Source: Desulfovibrio sp. UBA6121
GTDB lineage: Bacteria > Desulfobacterota > Desulfovibrionia > Desulfovibrionales > Desulfovibrionaceae
Direction of reading: 5' to 3'
DNA: 8,099 nucleotides
Assembly: GCA_002422505.1 (NCBI GenBank)
Contig: DIVX01000123.1
Span: 4,248-12,346 of the forward strand
Shown: positions 1-6,770 of the stretch, one piece after another
How positions within the stretch are numbered: the stretch's first letter is position 1
Layout of the letters: every line of letters starts with the position of its first letter
Made by a program: the position numbers and the translations under genes
Notes under the pieces: model-generated
What the model saw: the letters and a program-made list of their open reading frames with translations, nothing else
The model's database searches: none
What the model was told of the DNA's origin: nothing

Positions 1-1205
1 CCCTCCAGCAGCGAGGTGCTGGCCAGACGGTTGGCCCCGTGCACGCCCGTGCAGGTGCATTCCCCGGCGGAGTACAGCCGTTCAAGAGTGGTGCGTCCGC
101 GCGTATCCACCAGAATGCCGCCGCAAAAGTAGTGGGCCGCAGGCACCACGGGAATGGGCGCAGTGCGCATGTCGAAGCCTTGCTCCTGGCATTTGCTGAA
201 GATGGTGGGGAAGCGCTCGGCCACGTCGTTGTGCATGCCGCTGGTGGTGTCCAGGTACACGCAGTCGTCGCCGGTGCGCAGCAGTTCGGCCATAATGGCC
301 CGGGTCACTATGTCGCGCGGGGCCAAGTCTGCGCGCTGGTCGTAGCGCTCCATGAAGGCCTCGCCGGTGGAGTTCACCAGCCGCGCCCCTTCGCCGCGCA
401 CCGCCTCGGAGATGAGGAAACGGCGCTCGAAGCGGCGCGCGCCCTGGTAGAACGCCGTGGGGTGGAACTGCACGTACTCCAGGTTGTGCAGCTTGGCCCC
501 GGCGCGGTGCGCCATGGAAAGGCCGGAGCCGATGGCCTCGCGCGAGTTGGTGCTGTGCAGAAAGATGCGCCCGGCCCCGCCCGTGGCCAGCACCGTAAAG
601 TCCGCCAGAATGATCTCAACCTGATTCAGGGCCTCGTTGAACACATACGCGCCCACGCACTGGTTGGACAGATTGTACTTGAAATCCAGGTGGCTGGCGT
701 GGTGATGCGTGGTCAAAAGGTCGATGGCCGTGCGCTTGGTGAGCACGCGGATGTTCGGGCAGTCGCTCACGGCCTTGGTCAGCTGCTGCATTATGGTCAG
801 GCCGGTGTGGTCTTTGGCGTAAAGGATGCGCGCCACGCTATGGCCGCCCTCCCGCGTGAAGTACCAGGAATCCAGGTCGCGGTGTGCAAAGGGCACGTGG
901 TAGGCGTCGATGAGTGTTTTTTGCAGGACTTTCGGGCCTTTGTGGCACAGGTAGCGCACGGCCCGCAGGTAGTTCTGCCGCCAGCCCGCGTTCAAAATGT
1001 CCTTTTCCAGAATGCCCGGGTCGTCGCCCTCGGAGTGGAAGACGATGCCGCCCTGGGCCAGGCGGGTGTTGCCGGAGAACAGGTCCTCGCCCGCGGTGAG
1101 GAGGATCACGTCCGCGCCGGCCTCGGCCAGGTTGAGGGCGGCCAGGGACCCGGCGATGCCGGAGCCGATGACCAGAACGTCGGCTTTGAGGCGATAGTCG
1201 TTCAT
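1..1205 (-). CDS. nadB: L-aspartate oxidase NadB (C-terminus cut by the window edge)
   Basis: This FAD enzyme oxidises L-aspartate to iminoaspartate, which NadA consumes in de novo NAD synthesis. Family members can use fumarate as well as O2 as electron acceptor, which suits an anaerobe. The first 401 residues are present; family members are usually about 520-540 long, so roughly the last quarter is missing. An FAD-binding GSGIAG lies at residues 14-19, followed by SGNTRLAQGG (44-53), QFHPT (246-250), RGEGARL (270-276), APRD (295-298), HYFCGG (358-363) and HGANRLAS (389-396). Residues matching the E. coli substrate-site residues Glu121, His244, Arg290, His351 and Arg386 appear as E119, H248, R297, H358 and R393, so the visible part looks active. 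The ATG at 1205 has an AAAGGAT ribosome site at 1210-1216. The gene is last in a nadC-nadA-nadB minus-strand operon, 46 nt after nadA. Confidence 0.96.
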   Translation of the reverse strand, partial: MNDYRLKADVLVIGSGIAGSLAALNLAEAGADVILLTAGEDLFSGNTRLAQGGIVFHSEGDDPGILEKDILNAGWRQNYLRAVRYLCHKGPKVLQKTLIDAYHVPFAHRDLDSWYFTREGGHSVARILYAKDHTGLTIMQQLTKAVSDCPNIRVLTKRTAIDLLTTHHHASHLDFKYNLSNQCVGAYVFNEALNQVEIILADFTVLATGGAGRIFLHSTNSREAIGSGLSMAHRAGAKLHNLEYVQFHPTAFYQGARRFERRFLISEAVRGEGARLVNSTGEAFMERYDQRADLAPRDIVTRAIMAELLRTGDDCVYLDTTSGMHNDVAERFPTIFSKCQEQGFDMRTAPIPVVPAAHYFCGGILVDTRGRTTLERLYSAGECTCTGVHGANRLASTSLLE

Positions 1206-1251
1206 GGCGATCCTTTGGCCGGCCCTTGGTCAGCCTGCGCGGGGCGCGCGT

Positions 1252-2286
1252 CTAGGAGCAGATGTCGAGCATCCGCGTAAGGGCCACCTGGGCATGCTCG
1301 GCCACGTCTGCGGGAAGCGAGAGCGGGGTGGCCGTGTCCAGGCTGTCCAAAAGCTCGGCAAGGCGCTCCTCGGTGGTCTTGGCCATGTTGGAGCAGCGTG
1401 TGTTCGGCTTGAGCGCAACGATGGTCTTGCCTTCGGCCTTGTGGCGCTGGGCCAGGCGCAGCACCAGGTTTTCCTCGGTGCCTATGGCGATTTTGGCTCC
1501 TGGCTTGGCTTCCGCGCAGTAGCGGATGATGTGCGAGGTGGAGCCTGCGCTATCCGCCACGCGCACAACGGCGGGTGGGCACTCCGGGTGCACCACCACG
1601 CGCACGCCGGGCAGCTGCTTGCGCATTGCCTCCACGTGGCGCTTTTTGATGGTGTGGTGGATGGCGCAGCAGCCGGGCCAAAGCAGCAGCCGGGCGTAGG
1701 GGGCCTTCTTGGGGTCCACGGGGACGTGCCCGGTGCGAATATCGACGACCAGGCGCTCGGCCGGGGAAAGATTCAGCTGATTCGCGGTGTTGTTGCCCAG
1801 GTGCTGGTCGGGCAGAAAGAGCACGGCGTCGCCCTGCTGCAGGGCCCAGTCGAGCATGACCTTGGCGTTGGCGCTGGTGCACACGCTGCCGCCGTAAAGC
1901 CCGCAAATGGCCTTCACCTCGGCGCTGGAGTTCACGTAGGCCAGGGGAATAACCAGCCTGCCCTGGGCGCGCAGTTCGTTCAGCACGTCCTCCAGCCGCT
2001 GGGCCGGGGCCATGTCGGCCATGGGGCAGGTGGCGCCCGCATCGGGAATGTGGATCTTCTGCCCGTGCCGCGCCAGGGCCACGGCGGATTCGGCCATGAA
2101 GAACACGCCGCAGAACACCACATGCTCGGCGGCCAGGCCGCCTATCTTGCGCGAGAGCTCCAGGGAGTCGCCCTGGAAATCCACATGGCGGATGATGGCG
2201 TCGGACTGGTAGTGGTGGCCGAGGATGGCCAGGCGGCTGCCGTAGCGCGCCCGCGCGGCTTCGATGCGCTCCTGTGCGGAAGTCAT
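1252..2286 (-). CDS. nadA: quinolinate synthase NadA ([4Fe-4S])
   Basis: NadA condenses iminoaspartate (from NadB) with dihydroxyacetone phosphate to give quinolinate, using an oxygen-sensitive [4Fe-4S] cluster. The protein has 344 residues, a normal length for the longer bacterial form. Family motifs seen are LGHHYQ (22-27), PDAGATCPMAD (81-91), VCTSANAKV (135-143), HPECPP (233-238), GTEE (269-272) and TRCSNMAKTT (296-305). The three cluster ligands expected for the family are C87, C236 and C298. Extra cysteines (C59, C128, C136, paired C206-C207, C257, C343) are not expected ligands. The ATG start has GGAG at 2295-2298, spaced 8 nt. The gene lies 33 nt after nadC and 46 nt before nadB, so the three are almost certainly one transcript. 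The assignment is secure. Confidence 0.97.
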   Translation of the reverse strand: MTSAQERIEAARARYGSRLAILGHHYQSDAIIRHVDFQGDSLELSRKIGGLAAEHVVFCGVFFMAESAVALARHGQKIHIPDAGATCPMADMAPAQRLEDVLNELRAQGRLVIPLAYVNSSAEVKAICGLYGGSVCTSANAKVMLDWALQQGDAVLFLPDQHLGNNTANQLNLSPAERLVVDIRTGHVPVDPKKAPYARLLLWPGCCAIHHTIKKRHVEAMRKQLPGVRVVVHPECPPAVVRVADSAGSTSHIIRYCAEAKPGAKIAIGTEENLVLRLAQRHKAEGKTIVALKPNTRCSNMAKTTEERLAELLDSLDTATPLSLPADVAEHAQVALTRMLDICS

Positions 2287-2319
2287 GCTGTTGCTCTCCG
2301 TCCTTGCACGTGCGTTGGT

Positions 2320-3201
2320 CTACAGGGCGCTGATGCGCATGCTCAAATCCGCCACGGGGGCCGAGTGGGTAAGCCGCCCCACGGAGACGAAATCCGGTCC
2401 GATGGCGCCGATGGCCGCGATGTTCTCCAGGTTCACCCCGCCGCTGACCTCGGTTTCTATGCCTGCGGGCACGCGGGAAAGGGCCTGGCGCAGTTCCTCA
2501 AGGTCCATGTTGTCCAGCATGATGCGGTTGACCTTGCAGCCCACGGCCTGGTCCACCTCGTCAAAGCTGCGGCATTCCACCTCGATGGGCGGGCAGTCTT
2601 CGCCGTAGGCGGCGCGCAGCTTTTCCACGGCGGGCACAATGCCCCCGGCGCGGTCGATGTGGTTGTCCTTGACCATGAGCATTTCGCTTAGGTTCAGGCG
2701 GTGGTTTTGGGCCCCGCCCACGCGCACGGCGTATTTTTCGGGGTAGCGCAGGCCGGGCAGGGTCTTGCGCGTATCCAGCAGTTGGGTGCGGCTGCCCTTC
2801 AGCGCCTCCACGTATTTCGCCGTAAGGGTGGCGATGCCGGAGAGGTGGCACAGGTAGTTGAGGATGACGCGTTCCGTGCGCAGCAGGTGCCGGGCCGGGC
2901 CTTGTATGGCGGCAATGAGCGCGCCGGGGCCGACCTTTTCGCCTTCATCCACGTTGAGCATGTGCTGGAACTCGCAGCCTGCGAACTCCAGAATCTGCCC
3001 GATGAGCGGCAGCCCGGCGATGACCGCGTGGTCTTTGGACACGATGTGCGCGTTGGCCAGATCGTCGGGGCCGAAAATGCCCTCGCTGGTCAGGTCCTTG
3101 CCGTCCTCGGACAGGGCGATGCGCACCGTGGCCAGGAGAAAGAGCTTGGCCTCGGCCTTGAAAAAGTCCTCGAACAACGATGTGGAAGCTGTGGCGGACA
3201 T
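2320..3201 (-). CDS. nadC: nicotinate-nucleotide pyrophosphorylase (quinolinate phosphoribosyltransferase) NadC
   Basis: NadC converts quinolinate and PRPP into nicotinate mononucleotide, CO2 and pyrophosphate, the step after NadB/NadA. It has 293 residues, the usual length. The N-terminal part (about 1-115) is the alpha/beta sandwich. The barrel carries the family signatures LLDTRKTLPGLR (141-152), GGAQNHRLNLS (162-172), KDNHI (178-182), EVEC (207-210), MLDN (228-231), EVSGGV (251-256) and VGRLTHSA (274-281). These include the basic and acidic residues expected at the quinolinate/PRPP site (R145, K146, R168, K178, E207, D230). The ATG at 3201 has an AAAGGA ribosome site at 3211-3216. It is the first gene of the operon and has its own likely promoter at 3259-3287. 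Confidence 0.97.
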   Translation of the reverse strand: MSATASTSLFEDFFKAEAKLFLLATVRIALSEDGKDLTSEGIFGPDDLANAHIVSKDHAVIAGLPLIGQILEFAGCEFQHMLNVDEGEKVGPGALIAAIQGPARHLLRTERVILNYLCHLSGIATLTAKYVEALKGSRTQLLDTRKTLPGLRYPEKYAVRVGGAQNHRLNLSEMLMVKDNHIDRAGGIVPAVEKLRAAYGEDCPPIEVECRSFDEVDQAVGCKVNRIMLDNMDLEELRQALSRVPAGIETEVSGGVNLENIAAIGAIGPDFVSVGRLTHSAPVADLSMRISAL

Positions 3202-3221
3202 TGGCTGTATTCCTTTGGGTG

Positions 3222-3239
3222 CCGTGCGCCCGTGCGGGC
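3222..3239 (-). promoter_or_regulatory. GC-rich direct repeat/inverted repeat in the nadC leader (possible regulatory site)
   Basis: Between the predicted transcription start and the nadC ribosome site, the 7-mer CCGTGCG occurs twice with an 8-nt period (3222-3228 and 3230-3236 on the plus strand). The second copy overlaps an inverted repeat, GCCCG-TG-CGGGC (3228-3239). It could be an operator or a small leader hairpin, but in GC-rich DNA it could also be chance. It does not match a regulator site that I can name. Confidence 0.25.
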
Positions 3240-3258
3240 GGGCGATTTGGTGGCCTGC

Positions 3259-3287
3259 AACCTACAAGAGCAGGCAGCGGCAGTCAA
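3259..3287 (-). promoter_or_regulatory. sigma-70-type promoter of the nadC-nadA-nadB operon
   Basis: On the minus strand there is a -35 hexamer TTGACT (3287-3282, 5 of 6 consensus bases), exactly 17 nt, then TAGGTT (3264-3259, 3 of 6). This predicts a transcript start near 3251 and a leader of about 50 nt before the nadC ATG. It lies downstream of the hairpin terminator of the previous gene, as expected for an independent operon. The -10 match is modest. Confidence 0.55.
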
Positions 3288-3308
3288 TGTGTACGCCGCC
3301 CATAACCG

Positions 3309-3347
3309 AAATGCCCCGGCTGAGCGCTTTGCTCAGCCGGGGCATTT
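3309..3347 (-). terminator. strong hairpin terminator between the lipoprotein gene and the nad operon
   Basis: A perfect 17-bp stem (3309-3325 with 3331-3347) encloses a 5-nt loop, GCTTT. The stem is GC-rich and ends in A:T pairs, giving an A-run on one side and a T-run on the other, the usual form of an intrinsic terminator. It lies about 70 nt past the stop of the minus-strand lipoprotein gene and just before the nadC promoter, so it probably ends that upstream transcript. The T-run is slightly longer when read on the plus strand (CATTTTAG) than on the minus strand (CATTTCGG), so it may act in both directions. Confidence 0.75.
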
Positions 3348-3416
3348 TAGCGTGCCGTGGGGAACCTGGAGAGGCGCAGGCCCTCTGGCCGGGGCGGCGC
3401 CCCTTGTCTCTTTATT

Positions 3417-4199
3417 TTATCGCACCATGTCGCGGTCCACGTAGTTTTGCGGCTGCCCGCTGGGGTTGGCTATCTTGTGCGGATTGCCGGAAAGCGTGGT
3501 GCGCACGGAAGGGGTCATGCCGTAGGCGGAAGGCTTGCGCAGTTGCGGCAGCATCGCGCGCGTGGTGCGGTTCACCGGCACGGTCCAGGTATGGGCGGTC
3601 AGCACCTGCCCGTTATCCAGCGCGGTAATGCTTGCCGAAAGATAAATAACCTTGCCTGCAATAAGATAGGTTCCCGAAAGCAGGCAGGGCCGGGCCTCGT
3701 TTTGCTGCTGCCAGCTGCGTTTTTCCGCAGCCTTGGCCTCCTCGCCGGAGAGAGCCAGCCCTTCCGGCTGGTCGGGAGGGCTGGGCGCGGCCTTGGGTGC
3801 GGGCTTTCTGGGCGCGCCCTTGGTGACCATGTAGCTGTTCAGGGCCAGGCGGGCGGCAACCTGCTCTGAAACCAGCGCGCCAAAGGGCGAGGGGTCGCCC
3901 ATGTCTATGCGGTTGGTGAAGGGTTCCGTGTAGATGGGCGAGTTTTTGTTGAGGGGCGACATGAAGGTGCCCATCATGAAATCCGCTGCATCGTAGCTGA
4001 TGTCGGTGAGCGGCGTGTTGTCTTCCTGGAAGAGCTCGCCTGTGGTGGGCCGGGTGCCCATGAGGTCGTTTTTGGCGTCCACGGCGGTGCGCTTGAGGCT
4101 GGAGTAGTACGAGGTGCCGGGGTTGCCGCAGCCGGAGAGCAACAGCGCGGCCAGCAGGGCCGAGATGACGAGCGTGGCGGGATGCTTTGGTGCGTTCAT
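3417..4199 (-). CDS. FlgO-like outer-membrane lipoprotein
   Basis: This is a predicted lipoprotein of 260 residues. It has a short basic N-terminus, a hydrophobic stretch (9-22) and a lipobox LSGC with the lipidated cysteine at C24. Residue +2 is Gly, which favours outer-membrane sorting. Residues about 66-125 (YDAADFMMGTF, then TNRIDMGDPSPFGALVSEQV and a run ending in SYMV) and 172-210 (LLSGTYLIAGKVIYLSASI, DNGQVLTAHTWTVPV) resemble the FlgO family. That family is known in Vibrio as outer-membrane lipoproteins needed for motility. The two halves are split by a Pro/Ala/Lys-rich, probably disordered insert (127-165). The Arg/Ser-rich tail (211-260) looks unstructured. The start has only a weak ribosome site (GCGAAAG region) and a small stem CTGCG-AAG-CGCAG at 4211-4223 just upstream. 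Its proximity to motAB fits a motility role, but it could be a general envelope protein. Confidence 0.72.
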   Translation of the reverse strand: MNAPKHPATLVISALLAALLLSGCGNPGTSYYSSLKRTAVDAKNDLMGTRPTTGELFQEDNTPLTDISYDAADFMMGTFMSPLNKNSPIYTEPFTNRIDMGDPSPFGALVSEQVAARLALNSYMVTKGAPRKPAPKAAPSPPDQPEGLALSGEEAKAAEKRSWQQQNEARPCLLSGTYLIAGKVIYLSASITALDNGQVLTAHTWTVPVNRTTRAMLPQLRKPSAYGMTPSVRTTLSGNPHKIANPSGQPQNYVDRDMVR

Positions 4200-4284
4200 G
4201 GCTGCTTTCGCTGCGAAGCGCAGGCTGGTTTGGGTGTGGGCGCTCCGGGTCTTGATTGCGTATCGTACATGTAGCGAAAAAACT

Positions 4285-5136
4285 TTATGCCGCGCCGGGT
4301 GCGCTGTCCAGTTCCGGGAGCGCCGCCAGGGCGGAAAGCAGCCGGGCCATTTGCCCGGCCGTGCGCCCGGCCATGCGCAGCACGTCCTCGTGGGTGATGG
4401 TCTGCATGCAATCCGGCGAATTCTTGTTGGTCAAACAGCTTATGCCCAGCAGGCGCAGGCCCATGTGCCGCGCGGCTATGGCCTCAATTACGGTGGACAT
4501 CCCTATGGCATCCGCCCCCATTTGCCGATAAGCTCTTGTCTCGGCGGGAGTCTCCAGGTTGGGGCCAGGCACCTGGACGTACACGCCGCGCTCCACCATC
4601 AGCCCCAGGCGCGCGGCCTCGGCCCTGGCCTGGGCCAGCAGGGTGGGGCACCAGGCCTGGCCCAGGTCAGGGAAGCGCGGCCCGAAGGCGTCGATGTTCG
4701 GGCCGGTGAGGGGATTTTGCCCGCTCATGTTGATGTGATCGGTGATAAGCATGAGGCTGCCAGCCTCGAAGAGCGGGTTCAGGGCGCCTGCGGCGTTGGT
4801 GATGACCAGGGCGCTGACGCCAAGGGTTCCCAGCACGCGCACCGGCAGGCAGGCCTCGGGCGCGGGCACGCCCTCGTACAGGTGCACGCGGCCGCACAGG
4901 GCCAGCACCGGGCGGCCGCCCAGCCTGCCCGCGCGCAAAAAGCCCCCGTGCCCGGCCACGGCCGATTGCGGCATGCCAGGGAGTGCGCAGTAGGGGATGT
5001 CTTTGGCGTCTTCTATGGCCTGGGCCACCGGGCCAAGGCCAGAGCCGAGCACGAGGCCCCAGGTTCCTGCTTGAATATTGCCTAGCTTCTCGCGTATGAG
5101 TCGGCTAATGTGGCTGACGGCTTCTTGATGGTTCAC
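4285..5136 (-). CDS. purine nucleoside phosphorylase (trimeric PNP/MTAP family)
   Basis: This enzyme phosphorolyses purine (deoxy)nucleosides to the free base and (deoxy)ribose-1-phosphate for salvage. It has 283 residues, normal for the trimeric family. Motifs in order are LGSGLG (30-35), GHGG (62-65), GRVHLYEG (82-89), TNAAGALN (113-120), TGPN (144-147), QVPGPNLETPAE (188-199), GMSTVIEA (212-219) and SCLTNKNS (233-240). Matches to the human PNP active site are S32, H63, R83, H85, N114, E195, M213 and N237. The Asn at 237, where methylthioadenosine phosphorylases carry Asp, favours inosine/guanosine rather than MTA. The start is a GTG at 5136 with AGGA at 5143-5146 spaced 6 nt. The gene lies 85 nt upstream of the lipoprotein gene and is divergent from motA. 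The Ala/Pro-rich C-terminus (268-283) is a normal variable tail. Confidence 0.93.
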   Translation of the reverse strand: MNHQEAVSHISRLIREKLGNIQAGTWGLVLGSGLGPVAQAIEDAKDIPYCALPGMPQSAVAGHGGFLRAGRLGGRPVLALCGRVHLYEGVPAPEACLPVRVLGTLGVSALVITNAAGALNPLFEAGSLMLITDHINMSGQNPLTGPNIDAFGPRFPDLGQAWCPTLLAQARAEAARLGLMVERGVYVQVPGPNLETPAETRAYRQMGADAIGMSTVIEAIAARHMGLRLLGISCLTNKNSPDCMQTITHEDVLRMAGRTAGQMARLLSALAALPELDSAPGAA

Positions 5137-5172
5137 GTTCTTTCCTGTGTTTTGCGTGGAGCATTCGTCCGC

Positions 5173-5202
5173 CTTTTAGCGCAACAGCACGTCACATTAC
5201 AA
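5173..5202 (-). promoter_or_regulatory. possible promoter of the purine nucleoside phosphorylase gene
   Basis: In the 85-bp divergent gap the minus strand has TTGTAA (5202-5197) and TAAAAG (5178-5173) separated by 18 nt. Each matches 4 of 6 consensus positions. The predicted start lies a few tens of bases before the GTG. The evidence is weak. No convincing sigma-28 or sigma-54 promoter for motA could be seen in the same gap (5137-5221). Confidence 0.3.
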
Positions 5203-5221
5203 GCCGGGGTAGGCGCGCCAT

Positions 5222-5974
5222 ATGGATTTCGCAACACTGCTTGGACTCATCTCGGGCCTGGCCCTGGTCGTCGTCGCCATCGTCATGGGCGGCGACATGA
5301 GCCTGTTTGTGGACCTCCCGTCGGTGATGATCGTCTTTGGCGGCACCTTCGGCACCATCTTCGTGGCCTTTCCCTTCGAGGAAGTGAGCCAGGCGCTGGG
5401 AGCGGGCTTCAAGGCCTTCGCCTCACGCAAGGTGCAGGTAAGCGAGGTCGTCAACATCATGGTCAAAATCGCGGAAATCAGCCGCCGCGAGGGGCTCATC
5501 GCCCTGGAGCACGTGAAGACCGAGAACATGGTGCTCAAAAAGGCCTGCCAGCTCATAGCCGACAACGCCGATCCGGGCCTCATCCGCAGCACCCTGGCCA
5601 TTGAAATTTCCTCCATGAAGCGCCGCCACAAGGTGGGCGAAGAAGTCTTCAAGCGCCTGGGCAGCCTGGCCCCCTCCTTCGGCATGATCGGCACGCTCAT
5701 CGGCCTGGTGCAGATGCTGGCCAACCTGAACGATCCCAAGGCCATCGGCCCGGCCATGGCCGTGGCCATCATCACCACCTTCTATGGCTCGCTGCTGGCG
5801 ACGGTCATATTCTTGCCCATCGCCACCAAGCTCAAAGCGCGCACCCTGCAGGAGGTGTTGCACCTGGAGGTTATTTTCGAGGGCGCCAAGTGCATTCTTG
5901 AAAACAACAACCCCATGTTGGTGCACGAAAAGCTTTCCTCCTTCCTGGCCCCGCGGGAAAGGAGAGGGAGATAG
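5222..5974 (+). CDS. motA: flagellar motor stator protein MotA (PomA-like)
   Basis: MotA is the pentameric inner-membrane half of the flagellar stator. Its cytoplasmic loop pushes on the FliG rotor while ions flow through the MotA-MotB channel. The protein has 250 residues with four predicted membrane helices, about 5-23, 33-51, 150-169 and 178-201. The large cytoplasmic loop carries SRREGLIALE (87-96), the charged region that contacts FliG. The channel region has LGSLAPSFGMIGTLIGL (146-162), with the conserved P151, and GPAMAVAIITTFYG (176-189). T158 and T186 fall at the same numbers as the Na+-pathway threonines described in Vibrio PomA. The start ATG has only a weak GTAGG (5209-5213) site. 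The stop is 3 nt before motB, and the motB ribosome site lies inside the end of motA, so the two are translationally coupled. Confidence 0.96.
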   Translation: MDFATLLGLISGLALVVVAIVMGGDMSLFVDLPSVMIVFGGTFGTIFVAFPFEEVSQALGAGFKAFASRKVQVSEVVNIMVKIAEISRREGLIALEHVKTENMVLKKACQLIADNADPGLIRSTLAIEISSMKRRHKVGEEVFKRLGSLAPSFGMIGTLIGLVQMLANLNDPKAIGPAMAVAIITTFYGSLLATVIFLPIATKLKARTLQEVLHLEVIFEGAKCILENNNPMLVHEKLSSFLAPRERRGR

Positions 5975-5977
5975 CTT

Positions 5978-6712
5978 ATGCCCGACGAATATAAAGTTGA
6001 AGATGTTGAGGAAGAAAACGATTCCTCCGAATGGTTGATGACGTTTGCCGATTTGACCATGCTGCTGCTGGTCTTTTTCATTATGCTCTACGCCATGAGC
6101 ACGCCGGACCCGACCAAGGTCACCAACGCGCTGCAGGCCGTTACCCAGGCCCTGAGCGGCAAGGACAGCAAGATGGCCACCAGCACCATCAGCCGCGATG
6201 AAGCCGGGGTCATTCTGGACCAGGTGCTGCTGAACAGGCAGATTCAGCTGGCCCAGCAAAAAGTTTTTTCCGACGTGAAGTTCCTGCAAACCAAAAAGGG
6301 ACTGGAAGGTCTTGTGGGCGCAAATTTCGAAGACGGCGTCATCACCATCCGCGCGCCGGGAGACGTGCTCTTCGCCTCCGGCGAGGTGACCCTGACCCCC
6401 AAGGGGCGCGAGGTCATTGAGGCCATGAAGGACTTTTTCACCCAGCACCCGGACCAGACCATCAACATCCGCGGTTATACCGATGACCGCTTGCCCGCCC
6501 CCGGCTCCCGCTTCCGCGACAACTGGGAGGTCTCGTCCCTGCGGGCGGTGAACGTGTTGCGGCTGCTCATGGAGATGGGCATTGAGCCCAAGCGCCTCAC
6601 CTCCACGGGCCTGGCCGACTTGAACCCGCTGTTTCCAAACACCTCCGAGGAATACCGCGCCCAGAACCGCAGGGTTGAGTTTGTGCTGGAAAAACGCGTG
6701 ACGGGAAAGTAA
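5978..6712 (+). CDS. motB: flagellar motor stator protein MotB (OmpA-type peptidoglycan anchor)
   Basis: MotB is the dimeric stator core that carries the ion-binding aspartate and anchors the stator to peptidoglycan. It has 244 residues. An acidic N-terminus (1-18) is followed by one membrane helix with WLMTFADLTMLLLVFF (19-34), in which D25 is the ion carrier. Next come a plug/linker region (about 44-110) and a C-terminal OmpA/MotB domain (about 118-240). That domain includes INIRGYTDD (162-170), NWEVSSLRAVNVLRLL (182-197), GLADLNPLFPNTSEEYRAQN (211-230) and RRVEFVLEKR (231-240). The TFADL context resembles Na+-type PomB/MotS more than the E. coli proton MotB, but this is inference. A strong GGAGAGGGAG site (5961-5970) sits 7 nt before the ATG, within the 3' end of motA. 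Confidence 0.96.
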   Translation: MPDEYKVEDVEEENDSSEWLMTFADLTMLLLVFFIMLYAMSTPDPTKVTNALQAVTQALSGKDSKMATSTISRDEAGVILDQVLLNRQIQLAQQKVFSDVKFLQTKKGLEGLVGANFEDGVITIRAPGDVLFASGEVTLTPKGREVIEAMKDFFTQHPDQTINIRGYTDDRLPAPGSRFRDNWEVSSLRAVNVLRLLMEMGIEPKRLTSTGLADLNPLFPNTSEEYRAQNRRVEFVLEKRVTGK

Positions 6713-6770
6713 ACTAGCGGCAATGCCTTTTCATGTTCGGCACTGATCAGCTAAGCGTGCGAGGATGACC

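Noticed and set aside
39..1280. A 413-codon plus-strand open frame opposite nadB
   Set aside because: Its product is low-complexity (Ala/Gly/Val/His-rich) with no recognisable motif. The opposite strand encodes NadB with all family motifs, and GC-biased third positions open antisense frames.
1204..2691. A 495-codon plus-strand open frame opposite nadA and part of nadC
   Set aside because: It spans two real genes and their gap, its product has no recognisable domain, and its composition is that of an antisense shadow.
3361..3403. Small GC-rich inverted repeats (GGGGC-GGC-GCCCC at 3391-3403; AGAGG/CCTCT around 3370-3386)
   Set aside because: The stems are only 5 bp, have no T-run, and lie beside the much stronger hairpin at 3309-3347.
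4200..4284. Possible terminator for the phosphorylase gene (T-run just after its stop on the minus strand) and the palindrome TACATGTA at 4266-4273
   Set aside because: No convincing stem precedes the T-run (only GCGC pairing). The 8-bp palindrome alone is too short to support a site. The phosphorylase and lipoprotein genes may be co-transcribed.
5137..5221. A sigma-28 or sigma-54 flagellar promoter before motA
   Set aside because: No TAAA-N15-GCCGATAA-like or TGGCAC-N5-TTGC-like sequence is present in the gap.
5211..5224. GGCGCGCC and CATATG before motA, which resemble cloning sites
   Set aside because: Such palindromes are frequent by chance in GC-rich DNA, and the flanking sequence is continuous natural genome with no vector features.
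5423..6448. A 341-codon minus-strand open frame opposite motA/motB
   Set aside because: MotA and MotB are unmistakable on the plus strand, and the antisense product is His/Gly/Leu-rich with no domain.
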